NCBI GenBank assembly: GCA_009760885.1
Contig: CM019719.1
Location: forward strand, 29,924,084 to 29,988,083
DNA from: Achatina immaculata
Taxonomy: Eukaryota; Mollusca; Gastropoda; Stylommatophora; Achatinidae
Direction: 5' to 3'
Length of the DNA stretch: 64,000 nucleotides
Part shown: positions 56,145 to 64,000 of the stretch, piece after piece
How positions within the stretch are numbered: the stretch's first letter is position 1
How the letters are laid out: each line of letters starts with the position of its first letter
Notes under the pieces: generated by a model
Databases searched by the model: none
The model's input: only the letters and a program-made list of their open reading frames with translations
What the model was told of the DNA's origin: nothing
Program-made: the position numbers and the translations under genes

Positions 56145-57280
56145 GCTGAGTGAAATAAGCTGCCAGTAGTATAGATAACGAAGAAAAAAAAATTAGATTG
56201 GGTTAGATTCTTTATGGGAAAAAGATAGGGCATATACAGAGTGATATGGATATAAGCCATCCAGGAGAGCTCCGATATTCTGAAGAGATGAGATGGGAAA
56301 TGCATGAAGAGATTTAGAGAAAGGTCTAATGAGGAGTTTTTGTCTCTGCTGATTGTGTCTTTTGGCCTGGCGATGACTGATGGTAATAATGATGATTGTT
56401 GATATTCCATCATATTTCAGGAAGACCGCAGTGCAAGACTTCATACACTGCCTGCCCTATGAGACGTTCTTGTTTGCCTACGAGCTGTATACGTGCATTA
56501 GCTGTCAGTGCTGTCCGCAGTCTTTCTGGAAACCTGCAACTCCTTCAGATTGAATTCATTGTTCTCTTAACCGTCTTGCACAAAATCTGCTCTCCCGGAC
56601 AAAGTATCCTTCAACACATCCACCACCCCCCCCCCCCCCCCTCGGGTTCGTTGTGTGCATCCGCCCGTCTGAGGGGCTATCGTCAGCTTTCTGGTTTCCT
56701 GTGGATGATAATAGTTAAAAGTGGGAGGAGAGAAGAGTGGAGAGAGAAGCAAATGGTCATTCACGAAAGCTGAGCGCTGTCGACATGGAAAAAGAAAGCT
56801 GATTTAACGTTTGCACATTGAATTTTGTCAGCGCCAGCGCGTTCCTTCATCTCGGGAACAGAGAGATTTTGAAAGTTTTGATGTTTGTTAAGTAAACAAT
56901 TTGTTGATGTGCAAGCCTAGAAAAGGGGAGGGAGAGAAATAGGCCTTGTGGCTGACGTCAACAACAGAAAACCCTCGGTCACGTTGACCTTAAGAGTTTA
57001 GGAGGTTTTGTATTTGCTGGAGAGGGAAGATAAAGAGGATAAAGAAGAGAGGATAAGAGGAGAGACGTCGTTTTGAGGTGTAAAATGCTAATCATTGATT
57101 GGCGGGTTTGTAACAGGCAGGAGTTTCCTCCGGCAACTCTCGTCATTTATTTTGTTGGTAGGAAGCTGTCTTGTATCTGCGAAAGTTAGTTCTTTTTGCT
57201 GTTGATGATGCGAAGATCTCGAGAGATAGAAATGAAGGTGATTAGGGGATGGTACACTGACGTACAAAAACTCGGTAGGA
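56145..57280. other. Spacer with a 16-C run
   Basis: C run at 56626-56641. A 125-codon frame (56396-56773) spans it without a recognisable domain. No gene. Confidence 0.4.
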
Positions 57281-57284
57281 CAGT

Positions 57285-57957
57285 GTGATCCACTGGCCAG
57301 CAAAACAATATGATCCACTGGCCAGCAAAACAATATGATCCACTGCTCAGCAAAACAATAAGATCCACTGCCCAGCAAAACAATATGATCCACTGCCCAA
57401 CAAAACAATATGATCCATTGGCCAACAAAACAATATGATCCACTGACCAACAAAACAATATGATCCACTGGCCAGCAAAACAGTATGATCCACTGCCCAG
57501 CAAAACAATATGATCCACTGGCCAGCAAAACAATATGATCCACTGGCCAGCAAAACAATATGATCCACTGGCCAGCAAAACAATATGATCCACTGGCCAG
57601 CAAAACAATATGATCCACTGGCCAACAAGTCAATGTGATCCGCTGCCCAACAAGACATTGTGATTCACTACGCAACAGGATAGTATGATCCGCTGCCCAA
57701 CAAGACAGTGTTATTCACTGCGCAACAGGGCAGTGTGATCCACTGCGCAACAAGTCAGTGTGATTCACTGCACAACAAGACAGTGTGATTCACTGCGCCA
57801 CAAGACACTATGATTCACTGCTCAACAGACCAATGTGATCCGCTGCCCAACAAGACAGTGTGATCCGCTGCCCAACAAGACAGTGTGATCCGCTGCCCAA
57901 CAAGACAGTGTGATCCGCTGCCCAACAAGACAGTGTGATCCGCTGTCCAGCAGATCA
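57285..57957. repeat. 25-bp minisatellite, about 27 copies
   Basis: Unit 'caaaacaatatgatccactg' plus 'gccag', changing to 'caacaagacagtgtgatccg' plus 'ctgcc' towards the right. Because 25 is not a multiple of three, each frame cycles through a 25-residue repeat and open frames up to 195 codons arise; not genes. Each unit carries a GATC or GATT site. Confidence 0.96.
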
Positions 57958-58024
57958 ATGTGGCCTACAGCCTGGTACGACAAACTGAAAGAGCTACGGA
58001 GCGTATTTGTAACAACATCTAGAC

Positions 58025-58233
58025 TAGTGGTTCTGAGCCTTTTTTTTTCTTTTGCCTTGACCTTCTTTTCGGCCTAAGAACCCTTCCTTAAAAATATAGC
58101 AAGAACTAGAACTCAGATGATTCTTAGATATTTTTTTTTAAATATCGAGCCAGTTCATATGCTGGTCTACGGACCCCCGAAAATCCTTCCGTAAACCCCA
58201 TGGTGGTCATAGATTCCACGTTGGGAACCACTG
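58025..58233. mobile_element. hAT-like MITE, 209 bp, perfect 8-bp TSD
   Basis: The left end 'tagtggttctgagcc' and right end 'cgttgggaaccactg' are imperfect inverted repeats of the same class as the 499 element. The flanks are 'atctagac' at 58017-58024 and 58234-58241, an exact 8-bp duplication. No coding capacity. Confidence 0.85.
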
Positions 58234-58241
58234 ATCTAGAC

Positions 58242-58600
58242 GTAGTGGGATGACACTTTAGTTATATCAGTTTCGCTCGGACTGTTAAACGTCCACCAGG
58301 CATTTTGGCTCTTGTCACTTCATTGTATGAATCATCGTTTGTAAACTAACAGTTAGTGGAGATTTACGTAAGGTCATACTTGTCCAGAAGGTTAGACTGT
58401 GGAGACTTGTTTCCTAATGACAGTTTTTCTGTCACGGTAACAATACTTTCTTCGATTAGTGATGTTAAAATCAAGGCCCGAGAACCTAATGCAGCCTTCT
58501 TACGTTCTATTGCAGTCTTCATATTAGTGGCAGTTTATCATTGTTTATATTTATTAGCATGACATCGTTTCACCGATATTTTGGAAAACAGTGGATTAAG
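58242..58600. other. Spacer, no gene seen
   Basis: A 68-codon frame (58356-58562) has no recognisable domain. Confidence 0.35.
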
Positions 58601-58601
58601 T

Positions 58602-58670
58602 AAATTTACCATCCTGTTTTTTTTCCTTATTCACTTATGTGAATAAGGAAAAAAACACGATAGTAAATTT
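58602..58670. repeat. Hairpin: about 33-bp arms, 4-nt loop
   Basis: Left arm 58602-58634 ends 'ttccttattcac', loop 'ttat', right arm 58639-58670 begins 'gtgaataaggaa'. The inner 17 bp pair perfectly and the outer half with only about three differences. Followed by AT-rich sequence. It could act as a cruciform or hairpin; no terminator role is implied in a eukaryote. Confidence 0.88.
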
Positions 58671-58985
58671 CAGTGAAATTAAGAAAGCATTTTTACAAGA
58701 GTAATAATAATAAAGTTTTCACTTCTGTTATTTAAAACTGAACTAACCTGCGTTATCATCCGTTTACAGTAATGACTGTATAATCAAGCAATATTATAGG
58801 ACCGCTCTTTTTTCTCCAGGGAGATACTAACTAGGGTTAAATCTTTGCAGCATATAATGCGAATCACTCACAAATGGGAGTTATTTTCACACTGCATACA
58901 GCCTCGGTTATTAGCTTAAAGTTATAAAAGGCACGGCAGTCATTTTAGACAAAACCTTAGTCGTTATGTTAGAAAACACGTTTTA
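58671..58985. other. Spacer, no gene seen
   Basis: No feature recognised. Confidence 0.3.
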
Positions 58986-58986
58986 T

Positions 58987-59185
58987 TCAAGTATTTAAAT
59001 TATAGGATTTTGAGACGTCGTTAACTGTTCAGTTATTTAAATTATAGGATTTTGAGACGCCGTTAACTGTTCAGTTATTTAAATTATAGGATTTTGAGAC
59101 GTCGTTAACTGTTCAGTTATTTAAATTGTAGTATTTTGAGACGTCGTTAACTGTTCAGTTATTGAAATTATAGGATTTTGAGAAG
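58987..59185. repeat. 42-bp tandem repeat, about 4.5 copies
   Basis: Units contain 'ttatttaaattataggattt' and 'tgagacgtcgttaactgttc'; a few substitutions. Each unit has the palindrome 'gacgtc' or a variant. Confidence 0.95.
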
Positions 59186-59339
59186 TCATTAAAAGATTTG
59201 AACATTTAAAGCAGAAAATTCTCGAGGATTACATTTTTAAAAGTTAATTTAATTTTGAAATTTAGCTTTCGAGGCAAGCACTGCCGAGTTTGTGTGGGGT
59301 TTTTTTTTGTCAGTGTTTTAGTTCTTACATACTACGACT

Positions 59340-60745
59340 CATTTCCTCAATAACTGCTGTCAGCGGCTTCATCTGCATTTCTGCAAACAAGATGTTATTT
59401 CTTATGGTGTTTGACCAAAATATTTTTCTAATTCTTAATATCATTTAATCTGGAAAGAGTTCAATTTGTTTTCTATGGTTTTGTTGATTTTCCAACATTC
59501 ACTTCCATAGAGTAGTACACTTAGAACATTACTCTTAAATATCCAGATTTTCGTATTCATGCTCAGTTTTTTTTAAACTTCCATATAGTCTGCAGCACTG
59601 CAAAAGCCTGGTTTGCTCTAGTAAGTCTGCTGTTAGTGTCCTCAGTGCTGTCTCCATTTTCTACTACTCTGCTTCCAAGATATACAAATTCGTTGACCTC
59701 CTCCACTAACTTGCTATCTACTCTGAGTACATTTCTGTTGTTCACATTTTGCTTCATTAACTTTGTCTTTCCTACGTTGATCTTTAGTCCTATGTTGTTT
59801 GCATTCTGACCTAGTTTATTTTATCTTGCATATCTTTGTGGCTGCTTGATAGTAGACAAATGCCGTCCGCAAAGTCAAGGTCCTCCAGCACTGTGTCAAG
59901 GGTCCATTGTAATCCTCTGCGTTTGTCTGATGTTACCTCCTTCTTTAACCAGTCTATTGCCAAGATAAATAATGTTGGTGATAGTACACATCCCTGCTTC
60001 ACTCCTTTTTGTACCCTAAAGCTGCTGGAGGTATGTTCTCCACAGATCACTTTGCGCTGAAAACCCTCGTATAGGGCTTTGATTACATTCACTATCTTAT
60101 GAGGGAGGCCGTGCCATCTCTGTTGACACGGTCAAAGGCTTTCTCAAAATCTATAAATAATGCATATGTTGTGCTATGCCACTCATTTGCCTGTTCTAAT
60201 ATTTGTCTAAGTACAACTATGTGGTCTATGCATGATCTTCCTTTCCTAAATCCTGCCTGCTCTTTCCGAAGTTTTCCCTCAAGTGCTGGTACAGTTCTGT
60301 TGATGACTATTCTGCAAAATACTTTACTGGCAAGTGGTAGTAGGGTAATGCCTCTCCAGTTCCCGCAATCTCCGAGGTCACCTTTCTTTTGTAGTTTTAC
60401 TATAAGGCCAGATTTCCACTCCTCTGGAGCATTTTCTAGATCCCAAATTTGTTGTAATATCCGGCAAAGTTGTTTTGGTGTTTCTGTTTCTTCTGCTTTC
60501 AACATATCAGCTGTCACTTCATCTTCACCTGGTGCCCTGTCTAATTTTAGCTTCTTTATTGCCTCCTTTAGTTCACTTATTATTATTGGTCCTGTATTGA
60601 TGTTTAGTTCTGTTTTTGCTTCAGGTATGTCTTTTGTTTGTGCTGCTTGTGTTCTGTTTAGTAGGGTGTTAAAGTGTTCCCTCCATCTTTCAATTTTTTC
60701 TCTTTCTCCTCTGACCAGTTGTCCCGTATGTGTCCTTACTGCAGT
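59340..60745 (-). mobile_element. LINE family C, reverse transcriptase region, antisense
   Basis: Largest LINE relic. Minus-strand frame 60092-60769 encodes REKIERWREHFNTLLNR, IKKLKLDRAPGEDEVTADML, WKSGLIVKLQKKGDLGDC, NWRGITLLPLASKVFCRI, LRKEQAGFRKGRSCIDHI and YALFIDFEKAFDRVN (RT motifs). A frameshift near 60107 leads to frame 59811-60092 with KALYEGFQRKVI, KGVKQGCVLSPTLF and LDFADGICLL. The catalytic motif reads FADG instead of the usual FADD, so the second aspartate is lost. Frame 59563-59757 then has EEVNEFVYLGSRVVENGDST. The left end stops at 'ttattgaggaaa', about 250 bp short of the family's end, and upstream ORF2 is missing. Confidence 0.92.
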
Positions 60746-60769
60746 AAAGATCCAACATAAGTGATACAT

Positions 60770-61125
60770 CGAGTTGTTTCTTACATAAGAAAAAGAAAAG
60801 AATATACTCGAAATATTTGAACAAAAGTTTCAACATTCGTGCGGAAATGAGCAAAGTTCGAGTGTTCTAGTGAAGTATTGACCTAGTTCAGTGCTTTTTT
60901 AAATTGGATGTCCGAGAATGGTGACTTAGAGGTTCACAGAAGGAGTCTGGATTATATAGAACACTGTTACTGAAGTTTTGAAAGGACAGGAGAGTGAGGA
61001 GGCTGCGACAAGATATCTTTGGCTTGAATTTATTTTTACCTACTCTGTGTTCTTAAGGATGGGTTCGCGAACGCCATGACAGGAAGTTATTTTGAAAAAA
61101 AAAATGAAAAAAAAAACTAGCTTAC
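60770..61125. other. Spacer, no gene seen
   Basis: Poly-A runs near 61096-61115; no gene. Confidence 0.35.
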
Positions 61126-61129
61126 GTCT

Positions 61130-61480
61130 AGAGTAGCATTTTCTTGTCAGAATAGACTAGTCTTTTGTTCTCCAGAATAGACTAGTCTTTTGTTCTCTGG
61201 AATATAATAGCTTTATCTTACCCAGATTAAATTAGTTTTTTTTTTGTTCTCCAGAATAAATTATCTTTTGTTCTCCAGAATAGATTAGTCTTTTGTTCTC
61301 CAGAATAGTCTTTAGTTCTTCAGAATGGTCTTTAGTTCTTTGGAATAGAATATGCTTGTTTTACTCAGATTAGACTCTTTTGTTGTCCAGAATAGATTAT
61401 CTTTTGTTTTCCATATTAGATTAGTCTTTTGTCCTCTGGAATAGACTAGCCATGTATTACCCGGATTAGATTAGTCTTTT
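61130..61480. repeat. Diverged tandem repeat, unit about 27 bp
   Basis: Recurring 'ccagaatagactagtctttt' plus 'gttct', with many small variants and insertions such as 'tattacccggattag'. Period is irregular. Confidence 0.8.
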
Positions 61481-61633
61481 TTTCCCCAGAAAATGCTACC
61501 TTTTTCTTGTTATTTTTTTTTTTCAACACGTGAATGCTAATTGATTTAGTTCTTTGCATCTCAGTACAGTGGTGGTGATGCGGACAGTACATGATGATGG
61601 CATTTGACTGTCATGTTTTTTTTAATGCCCAGA

Positions 61634-61790
61634 AGTGACATTAGGAAAATGTTCTCCAAGCGCATTTCTTTGCTTTTTAGTAAAACCAAACAAGAGGATA
61701 CCAACCTCGTCTAGTCCTCCTTTTGTGATTCTTTCTGTTACAAGAGCTACTGGGAAGTTAGGATCTATTCCAGCTATGATTCTGCGAGAG
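61634..61790 (-). CDS. Unrecognised coding-like fragment, low confidence
   Basis: The minus strand reads SRRIIAGIDPNFPVALVTER, ITKGGLDEVGILLFGFTKKQ and RNALGEHFPN, ending at a stop near 61634. Amino-acid composition is protein-like and unbroken for about 55 codons, unlike repeat frames nearby. I recognise no family; the region to its right is diverged repeat. It may be a transposon or gene fragment, or chance. Confidence 0.25.
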
Positions 61791-62005
61791 TGGATCTTGA
61801 CAAAGTATGACATTACGAGGGCGTATCGTGACAAAGTATGACGCTACAAGGGGTGGATCTTGACCAACAGTGGCATTGGAGAGACTGATAGTCAACTTTG
61901 TAACTGGAGAGGGCGTGATCTGGCTAAATCTGTAATTACAGAGGGCAGATCTTGGCTAAATATTTAATTGGAGGGGTCGAGTCTTGGCTGACTGTGTTAC
62001 TGGAG
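61791..62005. repeat. Faint diverged tandem repeat (about 33 bp)
   Basis: Phrases such as 'gagggcagatcttggctaaa', 'gagggcgtgatctggctaaa' and 'ggggtcgagtcttggctgac' recur at irregular spacing. Confidence 0.55.
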
Positions 62006-62436
62006 AAGGCATCTCCATTTCCAGTGTTAGAAGACTAAAGTTGTTATCTATTGCCCACATATTTAATGAAGGAAGTATTTGGCTTGACTGAAGCGCTGCC
62101 AGTTACCATGGTTACATTCATTCAACCTCGATTTCTAATTGTGCTTTTAATGTGTGTGTGTTGTGTTTTCGCTTAATATATTTATTTCTAGGCTGTCTCC
62201 CGTGCATTGAATAATTTATAAGTTTAATCATCAGTCTAACATTTCAGCTTAATTATTTTCCTGAGTGCAGACAATAATGCGGGCCGTATGGGAGATTCCA
62301 CAAATTATAATGGTTGTTAAAAAAAAATGAAAGAAAATGTAAAGGAGACTCACGACTGAGAGTGATAGCTAGGGTTATATATAGTCTTGTTGTGTGTGAT
62401 TCAGGTGTTAAATGACCTGGTTTCATTTTGTTAAAT
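62006..62436. other. Spacer, no gene seen
   Basis: No feature recognised. Confidence 0.3.
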
Positions 62437-62443
62437 TGCTTGG

Positions 62444-62593
62444 AAGACCAAGACGAAGATGGCTGCAAGGCATCGTTGACGATCTGGAAATGGATGCAAC
62501 AGCAGCAGGCCATCTTGCTCACAACCAAGAGGCCTACAGGAGTGCTGTTTGGGAGGCAAAGTACCGCAAGGGACATGCAAATGAATGAATGAA
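62444..62593 (+). mobile_element. LINE family B 3' end, 7-bp TSD
   Basis: The plus strand encodes RPRRRWLQGIVDDLEM, DATAAGHLAHNQEAYRSAVW, EAKYRKGHANE and a TGA, then AATG repeats. The terminal ORF segment is intact, making this the least damaged B copy here. Flanked by 'tgcttgg' at 62437-62443 and 62594-62600. Confidence 0.85.
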
Positions 62594-62600
62594 TGCTTGG

Positions 62601-63205
62601 TCTCTTCTTGGGCGGCCAGCGTTGTACAGGAATGATGACATGGCAGATAAAGTTACGAGGAGGGAGGAAAGTGTCTGTAGGGAAGGCCAGGAATTGAAAC
62701 AGAGATGAAACTGCTGGACGAGATACTTTTGTCAGGACTAGCCTAACGAAGCAGGCAAAGACCCTTGCCTTTCTCTTACGATGATTCCAGAAAGAGGCTA
62801 CATTATTGTTTCGTCCTAACCTGACCAGATCGATAGTGATCGATTTGATTCATCAGTAAGATGCAGTCGTCTGGAGGGGTGATGGGGGGGGGGGGGGGGA
62901 AAGGGGCTTATTGTTGAGATCTACTCGGAAGATTCAGATTCGTCACAGTCCACTCACTATCCTACTCCCCATCACAGTCAGTAGTGCGCATGCTCAGGTT
63001 TTCAGTTGCAGTGAGATATACCAGTAAAAAACGGCAAAAGTGCGCTGTGCCCGCAGAAGAAGTGGCGTACTTTATGTTGCTGTACCGTACTTTGTGTTGC
63101 TATACCGTGGATGATTTTCACCAGCCCACAGTGCCAAGAGAAAACGACGAGACTACACGGGCAAGAACCAGAGATAGTGGCAGTTTTAACATGGAATGAC
63201 CTGAG
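62601..63205. other. Spacer with a 16-G run
   Basis: G run at 62884-62899. Short frames near 62984 lack domains. Confidence 0.4.
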
Positions 63206-63420
63206 ACTCGAATGGTGGGAGGCAGCACTTGTCAAGGACTACATGGAAAATCACAGAGTTACGTGGATCAGACATTTGATGCGATTGAATCCAGAATAGC
63301 TAGCTGCGCGTTGATACAATTCGAAAACATCTGGATATACGGCACAAGGACGACCAGGGAAAGGGCAGATAGATGGGACGAAAGATACACTGGGGAAACA
63401 TAACATTGACAGCTAGCCCG
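63206..63420 (+). mobile_element. Possible LINE C-terminal fragment
   Basis: The plus strand reads NHRVTWIRHLMRLNPE then, after a stop and frame change, TSGYTAQGRPGKGQIDGTKD. The order resembles the RxxWxGHLxRM and GRPxxRW motifs at ORF2 C-termini. Diverged, so only tentative. Confidence 0.4.
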
Positions 63421-63811
63421 GCCTCTCACTTTGTTCTGGACCGATGTCCTAGACTTCTGCAACGCTACTGGCATAAGCAGGCAGAGGAGAAGGAGAATGA
63501 TTTGTGACGACAAATCCAGGAAAAGTGCGAGCGGAGAATATTTAAACGCAATTAAACTTTCGTAGTTGTTAAAGGAAGAAGGACAGAATTCACTGGAAAC
63601 TGGTGTCCTCATCTATCGTTTCTCTTGCCTATCAACATCAGATTCAATACGTATCCTCTCTTATTTTTCACCATAGCCGTATGATTTTTTATTTCTCGTT
63701 AATATTTCTTTCTTTTGCAACAATGACCTTCAGGACATTTTTTGCTCAGAAGTGACATCCTTAGAGATCTTATTTAGCAAGTGCAGTAGGTTCAAGGCGC
63801 CAGAACACCCG

Positions 63812-63870
63812 TATATCTAGTCCCAGGGAGGTATCTAGTCCCAGGGAGGTATCTAGTCTCCGGGAGTTAT
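63812..63870. repeat. 18-bp tandem repeat, 3 copies
   Basis: 'tatctagtcccagggagg' twice and a variant 'tatctagtctccgggagt'. Confidence 0.93.
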
Positions 63871-64000
63871 CTAGGAAAGCTACATCTTGATAGATTTCGC
63901 CACAGGAGCCGCCGTCGAACCCACACAAAGAAAGAAGAAGGGGTGATTAGTAAGTTCTCGGGATAAGGTACAACGGATTATTTTTGGATAACTTTTTTGG

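Noticed and set aside
57088..57675. 195-codon antisense frame with regular Cys/Trp pattern
   Set aside because: The pattern comes from a 25-bp repeat cycling through all three frames, not from a cysteine-rich protein.
60099..60764. 221-codon plus-strand frame
   Set aside because: Shadow of the antisense reverse transcriptase frame at 60092-60769, which has recognisable motifs.

Overview
This window looks like intergenic or intronic DNA from an animal nuclear genome. It is rich in microsatellites and minisatellites, has many broken non-LTR retrotransposons and tRNA-derived SINE-like elements, and shows no operon, ribosome-binding-site or compact gene structure. The mix of RTE-type LINEs, several SINE heads sharing one central block, a mariner relic and hAT-like elements suits an invertebrate, perhaps a mollusc. 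That assignment is inference only: no host gene, rRNA or mitochondrial sequence is present to test it. I recognised no intact host protein-coding gene. Nearly all long open frames are either tandem repeats whose unit is a multiple of three (or cycles through frames) or retrotransposon relics.

Layout. 0-9 kb: a 39-bp tandem repeat, a hAT-like element (499-1132) carrying a nested LINE tail, 38-bp and 29/30-bp minisatellites (the latter about 1.5 kb), GA/AT tracts and a 62-bp inverted repeat. 9-21 kb: LINE 3' ends of three families, SINE copies, GA/GAA/CAT microsatellites, a pyrimidine-rich tract at 16.2-16.85 kb and a 0.75-kb antisense LINE. 21-31 kb: an inverted repeat with about 120-bp arms, 47-, 35-, 48- and 69-bp minisatellites, an antisense LINE at 24.5-25.5 kb and SINEs with target-site duplications. 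31-36 kb: a broken mariner transposase, ATCC/GTAT tracts, a 24-bp minisatellite and a LINE tail. 36-45 kb: a 34-bp minisatellite of about 110 copies, split by an RTE-type reverse transcriptase relic with an 8-bp target-site duplication, followed by a nearly perfect 1.83-kb direct tandem duplication. 45-64 kb: a 34-bp array that seems to have grown from a LINE 3' UTR, an antisense RTE relic, a 22-bp array with higher-order structure lying between hAT-like ends, 54-, 57-, 25- and 42-bp arrays, a 209-bp hAT-like MITE with a perfect 8-bp target-site duplication, a hairpin, and a 1.4-kb antisense LINE.

How it works together. The window records repeated insertion and local tandem amplification. I group the LINE relics into local families by shared ends: A (RTE type, ATG-repeat tail), B (ends GHANE, AATG-repeat tail), C (GA-repeat tail), D (distinctive 3' UTR) and others. 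Several microsatellites are the 3' tails of these LINEs, at least two minisatellites lie inside or at the edge of transposable elements, and two arrays have themselves been hit by later insertions. I see no evidence of a novel functional system. The most informative objects are the nested insertions with datable target-site duplications and the recent 1.83-kb duplication.
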